Below are positions 41,575 to 49,260 of a stretch of 64,000 nt of DNA, piece by piece; the stretch's first letter is position 1, and each line of letters starts with the position of its first letter. Origin of the DNA: Sphingomonas sp. AP4-R1 (lineage in GTDB: Bacteria > Pseudomonadota > Alphaproteobacteria > Sphingomonadales > Sphingomonadaceae); contig NZ_CP053346.1 in NCBI RefSeq assembly GCF_013113735.1, forward strand, positions 186,001 to 250,000. Reading direction: 5' to 3'. Both the position numbers and the translations under genes were made by a program. The notes below the pieces were generated by a model. It was not told where the DNA came from, did not search any database, and saw only the letters and a program-made list of their open reading frames with translations.

Positions 41575-42432
41575 TCATTCCCACGTCGCGACGGGCGGCA
41601 GGCTCATCAGGATCGCATCGATATTGCCGCCGGTCTTGAGACCGAAGAGCGTGCCCCGATCATAGACCAGATTGAATTCGGCATAGCGCCCCCGATAGGC
41701 GAGCAGGGCCGCGCGATCCGCGTCGCTGGCGGGCTCCCCCATCCGCCGACGCACGATCGCGGGGAAGATATCGAGAAACGCCTCGCCCACCGCGCGGACG
41801 AAGGCGAAGTTGGTGTCGAACCCGCCTTCGAGATGATCGAAGAAGATGCCGCCCGCGCCGCGATGCACGTTGCGATGCGGGATCCAGAAATAGTCGTCGG
41901 CCCATGTCCGGTAGCGTGGATAATCGCCCGGCCCCGGATGCGCCTCGCACGCCGCGCGCATCGATCCGTGGAAATCGGCCGTGTCCTCGTCGCGGGGCAG
42001 CGGCGGATTGAGATCGGCACCACCGCCGAACCAGCGCTTGGTCGTGACGAGGAAGCGCGTGTTCATGTGGACGGCGGGCACGTGCGGATTGGCCATGTGC
42101 GCGACGAGGCTGATGCCGGTGGCGAAGAAGCGCGGATCCTCGCCCGCGCCGTGGATCGTCTTGCCGAACTCGCCCTCCAGATGGCCGCCGACCGTGGAGA
42201 CGTTGACCCCTACCTTCTCGAAGACGCGGCCCTTCATTACGCCGCGCACGCCGCCCCCGCCGGGGCTGCCGTCCGGATCGGTGCGATCCCACGGCGTATA
42301 GACGAAGGCGGCGTCGCTGCCCGCCTCGCGCTCCACGCCCTCGAAGGCGGCGCAGATGCGGTCGCGCAACTGCTCGAACCAGCTGCGGGCGGCCTGCTGC
42401 TCGGGATCGAGCGGGAATGGTTCATGCGACAT
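41575..42432 (-). CDS. hemF: Oxygen-dependent coproporphyrinogen III oxidase
   Basis: A 285-residue enzyme of haem synthesis that decarboxylates coproporphyrinogen III with O2. Motifs include GVRGVMKGRVFEKVGVNVS, HMNTRFLVTTKRWFGGGADLNP in pieces, HRGAGGIFFDHLEGG and RRGRYAEFNLVYDRGTLFG-like RGRYAEFNLVYDRGT. The ATG at 42432 (MSHEPFPLDPEQ) is the family start. Divergent from petA by 167 bp; haem supply beside a cytochrome operon is fitting. Confidence 0.95.
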   Translation of the reverse strand: MSHEPFPLDPEQQAARSWFEQLRDRICAAFEGVEREAGSDAAFVYTPWDRTDPDGSPGGGGVRGVMKGRVFEKVGVNVSTVGGHLEGEFGKTIHGAGEDPRFFATGISLVAHMANPHVPAVHMNTRFLVTTKRWFGGGADLNPPLPRDEDTADFHGSMRAACEAHPGPGDYPRYRTWADDYFWIPHRNVHRGAGGIFFDHLEGGFDTNFAFVRAVGEAFLDIFPAIVRRRMGEPASDADRAALLAYRGRYAEFNLVYDRGTLFGLKTGGNIDAILMSLPPVATWE

Positions 42433-42599
42433 AGGGGCGTCGGCTTGCCGCGTGCGACGGAACCGCGCAAGAGCGGGAAACAGCACGATCCTGCACCAAA
42501 ATCAGCAAAGCAGTTGGCAAAGGGCCGATCGGACGGTTACACAACCCAAAACCGTGCCCCATGAGAGGGTCGCGAGGGGGTTCAGCGGAGGATATGCGA

Positions 42600-43169
42600 A
42601 TGGCGGCGTCGCACACGTCAGACCTATCGGACGGCCAGACGGCCGAAGCGGCGCCCCGTCGGCGCGACTTCCTCAACATCGCGGCTGTCAGTTTCGCAGG
42701 CGTCGGCGCGGTCGCCGTGGTGGTGCCGCTGGTCAACCAGATGAACCCGTCGGCCGACGTGCTCGCGCTCGCCTCGATCGAGGTGGACATCTCCGCCATC
42801 GCGGCCGGACAGGCGATCAAGACGATGTGGCGCAAGCAGCCCGTCTTCATCCGCAACCTGACGCCCAAGGAAATCAAGGAGGCGGACGCGGTGCCCGTGT
42901 CCACGCTGCGCGATCCCCAGACGCTCGCCCAGCGCACCAAGCCCGGCCACAAGAACTGGCTGATCACGCTCGGCGTCTGCACCCATCTCGGCTGCGTGCC
43001 GCTGGGCGCGGGCGAAGGCGAGATGCGCGGCGATTTCGGCGGCTATTTCTGCCCCTGCCACGGGTCGGTCTACGATACGGCCGCGCGCATCCGCAAAGGC
43101 CCGGCACCGCTCAATCTGCAGGTGCCGGATTACAGCTTCAAATCGAACACCGTCGTGCAGATCGGCTGA
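42600..43169 (+). CDS. petA: Rieske iron-sulfur subunit of cytochrome bc1
   Basis: A 189-residue subunit of ubiquinol:cytochrome c reductase carrying the [2Fe-2S] centre on the periplasmic side. A Tat-type N-terminus (RRRDFLNIAAVSFAGVGAVA) also forms the single membrane anchor. The cluster motifs are CTHLGC and CPCHGS. The ATG at 42600 is chosen because GGAGG lies eight bases before it; the ATG at 42594 is too close to it. First gene of petABC. Confidence 0.95.
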   Translation: MAASHTSDLSDGQTAEAAPRRRDFLNIAAVSFAGVGAVAVVVPLVNQMNPSADVLALASIEVDISAIAAGQAIKTMWRKQPVFIRNLTPKEIKEADAVPVSTLRDPQTLAQRTKPGHKNWLITLGVCTHLGCVPLGAGEGEMRGDFGGYFCPCHGSVYDTAARIRKGPAPLNLQVPDYSFKSNTVVQIG

Positions 43170-43184
43170 GGGGAGACGAGAGAC

Positions 43185-44474
43185 ATGAGCTTTCCCTGGG
43201 CCAAGCATTACGAGCCGACCAACCCGGTGATGAAGTGGGTGGACAGCCGCCTGCCGCTGCCGCGCCTCGTCTATAACGCGATCGGCGCCGGCTATCCGGT
43301 GCCGCGCAACCTCAATTATTTCTGGAATTTCGGCGTGCTGGCGGGCCTCGCGCTCGTCGTGCAGATCGTCACCGGCGTCGTGCTGGCGATGCATTATGCG
43401 GCCAATGCGGACGTCGCCTTCAACAGCGTCGAAAGCATCATGCGCGACGTCAATTCGGGCTGGCTGCTGCGCTACGCGCACATGAACGGCGCGAGCATGT
43501 TCTTCATCGTCGTCTACATCCACATCTTCCGCGGCCTCTATTACGGATCCTACAAGGCCCCGCGCGAGATGGTGTGGCTGCTGGGCGTCGTCATCTTCCT
43601 GCTGATGATGGCCACCGCCTTCATGGGCTACGTTCTTCCCTGGGGGCAGATGAGCTTCTGGGGCGCGCAGGTGATCACCGGCTTCTTCTCGGCGATCCCG
43701 GTCGTCGGCGGACCGATCCACACCTGGCTGCTGGGCGGCTTCGCGCCGGACAATGCCGCGCTCAATCGCTTCTTCTCGCTCCACTATCTGCTGCCCTTCG
43801 TGATCGCGGGCGTGATCATCCTGCACATCTGGGCGCTGCACATTCCGGGATCGAACAACCCGACCGGCGTGGAGGTGAAGGGGCCGCAGGATACGGTGCC
43901 CTTCCATCCCTATTACACGGCCAAGGACGGCTTCGGCGTCGGCATATTCTTCATCGTCTTCGCCTGTCTCACCTTCTTCGCGCCGAACGCGCTGGGCCAT
44001 CCGGACAATTATATTCCGGCCAATCCGCTCTCGACGCCCGCGCACATCGTGCCCGAATGGTATTTCTGGCCCTTCTACGCGATCCTGCGCGCCTTCACGG
44101 TCAACTGGTTCTGGATTCCCGCCAAGCTGTGGGGCGTGATCGCGATGTTCTCGGCGATCGCCCTGCTCTTCTTCCTGCCCTGGCTCGACAAGTCGCCCGT
44201 GCGATCGGCCACCTACCGGCCGATGTACAAATGGGCGTTCGTGGTGCTGGTGCTGGACGTGCTGGTGCTGGGCTGGATCGGCAAGAGCCCGGCGGAAGAG
44301 CCCTATGTCCGCATCGGGCAGTTCGCCGCCGCTTATTATTTCGCGCACTTCCTGATCATCGTGCCGGTCATCAACCTGTTCGAGGTGCCGAAGCCCCTGC
44401 CCAATTCGATCACCGAAGCGGTGCTGAAGGGCGAGACCGAAGACGAACCGGCGCCCGCCGGCGTCGCGCACTGA
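43185..44474 (+). CDS. petB: Cytochrome b subunit of bc1 complex
   Basis: A 429-residue membrane protein with eight helices holding two b haems. Haem-ligand helices contain [22 protein letters not shown] and [20 protein letters not shown] in parts; the ubiquinol site has [15 protein letters not shown] (PEWY). Length shows that the cytochrome b and subunit IV parts are fused, as usual in alphaproteobacteria. It follows petA by 15 bp. Confidence 0.97.
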   Translation: MSFPWAKHYEPTNPVMKWVDSRLPLPRLVYNAIGAGYPVPRNLNYFWNFGVLAGLALVVQIVTGVVLAMHYAANADVAFNSVESIMRDVNSGWLLRYAHMNGASMFFIVVYIHIFRGLYYGSYKAPREMVWLLGVVIFLLMMATAFMGYVLPWGQMSFWGAQVITGFFSAIPVVGGPIHTWLLGGFAPDNAALNRFFSLHYLLPFVIAGVIILHIWALHIPGSNNPTGVEVKGPQDTVPFHPYYTAKDGFGVGIFFIVFACLTFFAPNALGHPDNYIPANPLSTPAHIVPEWYFWPFYAILRAFTVNWFWIPAKLWGVIAMFSAIALLFFLPWLDKSPVRSATYRPMYKWAFVVLVLDVLVLGWIGKSPAEEPYVRIGQFAAAYYFAHFLIIVPVINLFEVPKPLPNSITEAVLKGETEDEPAPAGVAH

Positions 44475-44492
44475 GCCCGGGGAGACACCCAC

Positions 44493-45347
44493 ATGATCGT
44501 CCGCGTCATCGGTTTCTTCGCCGGCCTCGCCTTCGTCTCGGCGCTGCTGATCGCCTTCGTCATGCCCCGCGAGAAAGCGGAGCCCACGGCGGCGCACGAA
44601 TTCCATCTGGAGCCGAAGGAGATCCACTTCTCCTTCGATAATCCGGTGTGGGGCAAATATGATCGCCAGCAGCTCCAGCGCGGCTTCCAGGTGTACAAGG
44701 AGGTCTGCTCGGCCTGCCATTCCATGAAGCTGGTGGCGTTCCGCGATCTGGAGGAGATCGGCTTCACCAAGCCCGAGGTGAAGGCGATCGCCAAGCAGTG
44801 GCAGACCGAGGTACCGACGATCAACGACAAGACCGGCGAGCCGACGACGCGCAAGGCGCTGCCGAGCGACTATTTCCCCTCGCCCTTCGCCAACGAGACG
44901 GCGGCGCGCGCGGGCAACAACAATGCGCTGCCGCCGGACCTGTCCGACATCGCCAAATCGCGCGAGGGCGGCGCGCATTACATCCACTCGATCCTGACCG
45001 GCTATGTCGATCAGGCCGGCTTCAAGAACGAGAAGGGTCAGGAGCTTCTGAAGGAGTTCCCCGACGCCAAGACACCGGAGTCGCTGCACTTCAATCCCTA
45101 TTTCGCGAACCTCAACATCGCGATGCCGCCGCCGCTCGCCGCCGAGGGTCAGGTGAGCTACGCGGATGGCACCAAGCCGACGATCGACCAAATGGCGACC
45201 GACGTCTCGGCCTTCCTGATGTGGGCGGCCGAACCCAAGCTGGAGAACCGCCACCGTACCGGCATCGCGGTGGTGATCTTCCTGCTGATCGCGACGGCGC
45301 TGGCGTTCGGATCGTACAAGAGCATCTGGGCCGGCAAGAAGCATTGA
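44493..45347 (+). CDS. petC: Cytochrome c1 subunit of bc1 complex
   Basis: A 284-residue c-type cytochrome passing electrons from the Rieske centre to cytochrome c. The haem site is CSACHS (CxxCH) with the Met ligand region in FANLNIAMPPPL. An N-terminal signal/anchor (VIGFFAGLAFVSALLIAF) and a C-terminal helix (TGIAVVIFLLIATALAFGSY) are seen. It follows petB by 18 bp and ends the operon. Confidence 0.96.
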   Translation: MIVRVIGFFAGLAFVSALLIAFVMPREKAEPTAAHEFHLEPKEIHFSFDNPVWGKYDRQQLQRGFQVYKEVCSACHSMKLVAFRDLEEIGFTKPEVKAIAKQWQTEVPTINDKTGEPTTRKALPSDYFPSPFANETAARAGNNNALPPDLSDIAKSREGGAHYIHSILTGYVDQAGFKNEKGQELLKEFPDAKTPESLHFNPYFANLNIAMPPPLAAEGQVSYADGTKPTIDQMATDVSAFLMWAAEPKLENRHRTGIAVVIFLLIATALAFGSYKSIWAGKKH

Positions 45348-45407
45348 GGGCGCGGGCGGCCGCGATACGCGCCGCCCCCGCTTTGCCACGCCCCCAAGCG
45401 GTATAAT

Positions 45408-45430
45408 CCTCTCCGCCTTCGCGGGAGAGG
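45408..45430. terminator. Hairpin between convergent petC and tetR
   Basis: CCTCTCC and GGAGAGG pair around GCCTTCGCG. Preceding GCGGGCGGC/GCCGCCCCCGC at 45352-45381 is a second stem followed by TTT. Either could end transcription from petC; neither has a strong T-run. Confidence 0.45.
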
Positions 45431-45463
45431 CTCTAAGCGGACGACAGCTCCCCCGGAGCAGCT

Positions 45464-46075
45464 CTATCGGTCGTAGCGGACGCCCGCCTCGAACGCCCGG
45501 ATCAACGTCGCCAGCGTCGCGCGCAACTGCGCCTCGACGGGTAAGGCCGCCTCCACCGCCTGCGCCACGAACAGCGGGTGGACATAGACCGTCACGGTGT
45601 CCCGGACGACGCCGGCCGCCGTCGCCGCGTCGTCCACCCTCCATTCGCCCCGCGCGACGCCCTGGCCGATGATCTGCGCGATCAGCGCCGTCATGCGCGC
45701 GGCATAAGCGGCGATCATGTCCTGTCGTTCGATCAGCAGGCGGCGATAGAGATCGTGGATCTCGCGATCCCCGGCGAAGCGCGCCCGCTTGCGATGGTGG
45801 AGATCGAGGATCATCGCCTCGAGCCGTGTGCCCGCCGCTCCGTCCGCATCGACATAAGCGGCGGCCATGGCGGCCTCATCGTCCATCGCCTGCTGCGCGA
45901 TCGCGTCCATCACCGCGCTCTTGGACGGATAGAAGCGATACAAAGCCGCATGGCTCACGCCCAGTGCGCGGCCGATATCGACCATGTTGGTCTTGGCCTC
46001 GCCATAACGCTGCACCAGCGCGGTCGCGGCCTGGAGGATCGCTGCGGACGAGAGGGGGGATGAGGTCGATGACAC
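45464..46075 (-). CDS. TetR-family transcriptional regulator
   Basis: A 203-residue repressor with an N-terminal helix-turn-helix (AILQAATALVQRYGEAKTNM, VDIGRALGVSHAALYRFYPS) and a helical ligand-binding part including a conserved RxARFAGDREIHDLYRRL-type segment. It is divergent from an NAD-dependent epimerase gene, with a 22-bp inverted repeat in the 112-bp gap, and most likely represses that gene. The inducer is unknown. Confidence 0.9.
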   Translation of the reverse strand: MSSTSSPLSSAAILQAATALVQRYGEAKTNMVDIGRALGVSHAALYRFYPSKSAVMDAIAQQAMDDEAAMAAAYVDADGAAGTRLEAMILDLHHRKRARFAGDREIHDLYRRLLIERQDMIAAYAARMTALIAQIIGQGVARGEWRVDDAATAAGVVRDTVTVYVHPLFVAQAVEAALPVEAQLRATLATLIRAFEAGVRYDR

Positions 46076-46121
46076 AGCGTGGGCCTAAGCAGGCGGCCCG
46101 ACATCGTCAACGAAACACAAC

Positions 46122-46143
46122 TTACAGATATCATATATTGTAA
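46122..46143. promoter_or_regulatory. Candidate TetR operator
   Basis: TTACA and TGTAA, perfect 5-bp arms separated by 12 bp of AT-rich sequence (GATATCATATAT), 45 bp before the epimerase ATG in the divergent gap. The AT-rich centre also resembles a -10 box. Confidence 0.45.
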
Positions 46144-46187
46144 TTTGATGATCCGAGAGATAGGCGGGCTCCCGAAGGAGTCGCGCC

Positions 46188-47165
46188 ATGACCATTGCTT
46201 TCGTGACCGGCGGAACCGGATTTCTCGGACGCCATCTTGTGACCCGCCTCGTGACGGACGGCTGGACGGTGCGCGCCCTGCACCGCGCGCCGGCCGATGC
46301 GGAGCGTCTGCGCGCGCTGGGCGCCGAGCCGGTTCGAGGCGATCTCGGCGATCCGGCTTCGCTCGCGCGTGCGGTCGCCGGGACGGAGGTGGTTTTCCAC
46401 GCCGCCGCCCTCTTCAAGATGTGGGCGCCAAAGGCGGCGTTCGAACAGGCCAATGTGGACGGCACGCGCCACCTGCTTGCGGCGGCGCAAGCGGCGGGCG
46501 TGGCACGCTTCATCCAGATCGGCGCCTCCGGAGTCGTGATGAGCGCGGGGCGGTCCATGATCGGCGTCACCGAGGATGCCCCGCTCGCCTTCCCCGACTG
46601 GGCACCCTATCTCGCCAGCAAGGCACGCGCCGAGCAACTGGTGCTGGCGGCGGACGATCCGGCGGGCATGCGGACGATGATGGTCCTGCCGCCCATGATC
46701 TGGGGCGCGGACATGCCGATGCTCGGGGAGACGATCGCCAATATCGAAGCGGGCCGCTTCGCATGGCCGGGCGGTGGCGCGAGCCTGATGTCGACCGCGC
46801 ATGTCGACAATGTCGCTCATGCCGCGTTGCTGGCGGCCCGGCGTGGGGCGGGCGGGCGGGCCTATTTCGTCACCGACGGCGAGGATCGCACGCTGCGCGA
46901 GGTCATCGGGCAACTGCTCGCCACGCGGGGCGTGGATGCCGGCACCAGATCGGCGCCGCTCGGCGTCGCCTGGTTCATGGCGACCGTGATGGAAAGGGTG
47001 TGGCGGACCTTCCGCCTCGCGGGCGAGCCGCCGCTGACGCGCCAGATGCTGCGGATGGTCGGCTATGATTTCACGATCTCGGATCGGCGCGCGCGCGAGG
47101 AACTCGGCTACGCGCCGGTCATCACGTGGGACGAGGGCGTGCGCGCAATGTCCGCCGGGGCGTGA
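46188..47165 (+). CDS. NAD-dependent epimerase/dehydratase (extended SDR)
   Basis: A 325-residue Rossmann enzyme of the extended SDR type. The nucleotide loop is VTGGTGFLGRHLV, with Asp/Arg-rich sugar-type selection in VRALHRAPADAERL, the active-site Tyr and Lys in PYLASKARAEQLVL (YxxxK), and the motif GADMPMLGETI downstream. Members act on sugar nucleotides, flavonoid-like ketones or 3-beta-hydroxysteroids; the divergent TetR gene suggests an inducible catabolic or detoxifying role (inference). Confidence 0.85.
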   Translation: MTIAFVTGGTGFLGRHLVTRLVTDGWTVRALHRAPADAERLRALGAEPVRGDLGDPASLARAVAGTEVVFHAAALFKMWAPKAAFEQANVDGTRHLLAAAQAAGVARFIQIGASGVVMSAGRSMIGVTEDAPLAFPDWAPYLASKARAEQLVLAADDPAGMRTMMVLPPMIWGADMPMLGETIANIEAGRFAWPGGGASLMSTAHVDNVAHAALLAARRGAGGRAYFVTDGEDRTLREVIGQLLATRGVDAGTRSAPLGVAWFMATVMERVWRTFRLAGEPPLTRQMLRMVGYDFTISDRRAREELGYAPVITWDEGVRAMSAGA

Positions 47166-47256
47166 CAGGCCTCCCATCGGCCATTTCCGAAGTCGGTGGA
47201 GCCCGCCGCCCGCTCGGGTTACACAGGTCGGATGGCCATCGAAACGACCCTCCCCC

Positions 47257-47817
47257 TTGGCGCTTGAAGCGCTCGTCGCGCGCTACGGGCTGCTCGCCAT
47301 CCTGGCCGGCGCGGGCATCGAGGGAGAGGCCGTCGTCATCACCGGCGGCGTGCTGGCGCAGCGGGGGCTGCTGCCGATCTGGGGCGTGGCGGCGGCGGCG
47401 GCGGTGGGATCCTGCCTCGTCGATCAGCTCTGGTTCTGGCTGTCGCGCCGCTATCGCGATCACCGCTGGGTGCGCAAGGCCACGCACAAGCCCGCCTTCG
47501 CCCGCGCGCTGCGCTGGCTGGAGCGCTACCCGAAGGCGATGATCCTCTCCTTCCGCTTCATCTATGGCCTGCGGACCGTGACGCCGGTGGCGATCGGCAC
47601 GTCCGCCATCCCGTCGCGCACGTTCGTGCCGCTCAACATCGTGGCGGCGGCGATCTGGGGACCGGCCATCGCCTGGGCGGGCTATGCGTTCGGCAGCGCG
47701 CTCGGCACCTGGCTGCACGACATCGAATCGCTGATCCTGGTTGCGATCGGCGTGCTGCTGATCGTGCCGCTGGCCGTGCTGCTGGTCCGCACGATCAGCG
47801 GCAGGCTGCGCGGATAG
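47257..47817 (+). CDS. DedA-family membrane protein
   Basis: A 186-residue inner-membrane protein of the DedA/SNARE-associated family, which supports lipid transport or proton-motive homeostasis. Motifs are GEAVVITGGVLAQRG, the charged FRFIYGLRTVTPVAIGTS and NIVAAAIWGPAIAWAGY. The start is odd: the in-frame start is TTG 47257 (giving MALEALVARYG...), while an ATG at 47232 is one base out of frame across a run of five C; deleting one C would fuse them. A true TTG start or a homopolymer indel are both possible. Confidence 0.82.
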   Translation: MALEALVARYGLLAILAGAGIEGEAVVITGGVLAQRGLLPIWGVAAAAAVGSCLVDQLWFWLSRRYRDHRWVRKATHKPAFARALRWLERYPKAMILSFRFIYGLRTVTPVAIGTSAIPSRTFVPLNIVAAAIWGPAIAWAGYAFGSALGTWLHDIESLILVAIGVLLIVPLAVLLVRTISGRLRG

Positions 47818-47823
47818 AGCGGA

Positions 47824-48534
47824 TCAGCGGGCGGGCGGCAGCGCCGTCTCCACCACCGGCGCCAGATGATCCGCCACCACCGCCACGCCCCGCATATTGG
47901 GGTGATGGCCATCGGCCTGCATCAGATCGGCCTTGCCGATCACGCCATCCAGGATGAACGGATAGAGGCCCGCATGATAATGCTTGGCCAGATCGGGCCA
48001 GATCGCATCGAAGGGCGCGACATAATCGGGGCCGAGATTGGGGGGCGCCATCATGCCCGTCAGCACGACCGGGATCCGGCGCTTCGCCAGTTCCTCCATC
48101 ATCGCCGTCATGTTCGCGCGCGTCTCGGCGGGCGTGATCTGGCGCAGCACGTCATTGCCGCCAAGGCCGAGCATCACGAGATCCGGCTTGCGGGGCAGAT
48201 TGTCGAGCGCGAAGGCCAGGCGCTGGCGCCCCGCCGCGCTGGTGTCGCCCGAGACGCCGGCATTCACGATCGTGGCGTTGATCCCGGCCTTGCGCAGGCG
48301 GCCTTCGATCGCGTGGGGCAGATCCTGACCGCGATCGAGGCCATAGCCCGCATAGAGGCTGTCACCGAAGGCGAGGACCAGACGCTCCGGCCCGGCCGGG
48401 CGCGCCACCTCCGCCGGAACGGCCGGCGCGGCGGGATTCGCGCTATTTTCGATCGGCGGGGCCTCCGCCCCCTTGCCGCAGCCCGCCAGCAGCATGATCT
48501 GCCCGAATGCACAGAACGCCGCGAACCGGCGCAT
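47824..48534 (-). CDS. Arylesterase/thioesterase TesA-like lipoprotein
   Basis: A 236-residue exported SGNH hydrolase. Signal and lipobox are GQIMLLAGC; the catalytic blocks are FGDSLYAGYG (Ser), NAGVSGDTS (Gly), GLGGNDVL (Asn) and DGHHPNMRG (Asp-His). TesA in E. coli is a periplasmic thioesterase/lysophospholipase. The ATG at 48534 has GGAAGGGA upstream. It is divergent from ybbA by 33 bp, the same arrangement as E. coli tesA-ybbAP. Confidence 0.9.
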   Translation of the reverse strand: MRRFAAFCAFGQIMLLAGCGKGAEAPPIENSANPAAPAVPAEVARPAGPERLVLAFGDSLYAGYGLDRGQDLPHAIEGRLRKAGINATIVNAGVSGDTSAAGRQRLAFALDNLPRKPDLVMLGLGGNDVLRQITPAETRANMTAMMEELAKRRIPVVLTGMMAPPNLGPDYVAPFDAIWPDLAKHYHAGLYPFILDGVIGKADLMQADGHHPNMRGVAVVADHLAPVVETALPPAR

Positions 48535-48567
48535 TCCCTTCCGCTCCAATCGATCGATCCCCATCCG

Positions 48568-49260
48568 ATGCAGACTGACCCCGATATGGTCATCGCCGCG
48601 CGCGATATAAGATTGTCGCTCGGCGCTGTCGCCGCGCAGACCCAGATTCTGAAGGGCATCGACCTGTCCGTGACGCGTGAGACGAGCGTGGCGTTGCTCG
48701 GCCCCTCGGGCTCGGGCAAATCCTCGCTGATGGCGGTGCTGTCCGGGCTGGAGCGCGCGAGCGGCGGGCAGGTGATCGTCGACGGGCTCGATTTCAGCGC
48801 GCTGGACGAGGATGCGCTGGCCCGCGCGCGGCGCGGGCGGATCGGCATCGTGCTGCAGGCCTTCCATCTGCTGCCGACGATGACGGCGCTGGAAAATGTC
48901 GCGGTGCCGATGGAACTGGCGGGCCATGCCGACGCCTTCGCGCGCGCCGAGGCGGAGCTGGTCGCGGTCGGGCTCGGCCACAGGCTGGATCATTATCCGT
49001 CGCAGCTTTCGGGCGGCGAGCAGCAGCGCGTGGCGATCGCGCGCGCGCTCGGCCCCCGCCCCGCTCTGGTCTTCGCCGACGAACCGACCGGCAATCTCGA
49101 TGCGGCGACGGGCGAGGCGATCATGGACCTGATGTTCGCGCGGCAGGCGGCGGCGCGCGCCACCCTGATCGTGATCACGCACGATGCGAAGCTGGCCGAG
49201 CGCTGCGACCGGATCATCACGCTGGCGGACGGACGCATCGTCGAGGACCGGCTGCGTTGA
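48568..49260 (+). CDS. ybbA: ABC transporter ATP-binding protein (YbbA/LolD-like)
   Basis: A 230-residue ATPase of the LolD/MacB group. Walker A GPSGSGKSS, Q-loop LQAFHLLPTMTALENV, signature LSGGEQQR, Walker B LVFADEPTGNLD, switch His ITHDAKLA. It serves the large permease whose TTG start overlaps its stop. The orthologous E. coli pair with TesA is thought to move or remove a lipidic cargo, but the substrate is unknown. ATG 48568 is the family start. Confidence 0.92.
   Translation: MQTDPDMVIAARDIRLSLGAVAAQTQILKGIDLSVTRETSVALLGPSGSGKSSLMAVLSGLERASGGQVIVDGLDFSALDEDALARARRGRIGIVLQAFHLLPTMTALENVAVPMELAGHADAFARAEAELVAVGLGHRLDHYPSQLSGGEQQRVAIARALGPRPALVFADEPTGNLDAATGEAIMDLMFARQAAARATLIVITHDAKLAERCDRIITLADGRIVEDRLR

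Noticed and set aside
42624..45644. 1006-residue open frame on the minus strand across petABC
   Set aside because: It lies opposite three clearly conserved bc1 genes, has the Arg/His/Asp-rich composition of an antisense frame in GC-rich codons, and no recognisable domain.
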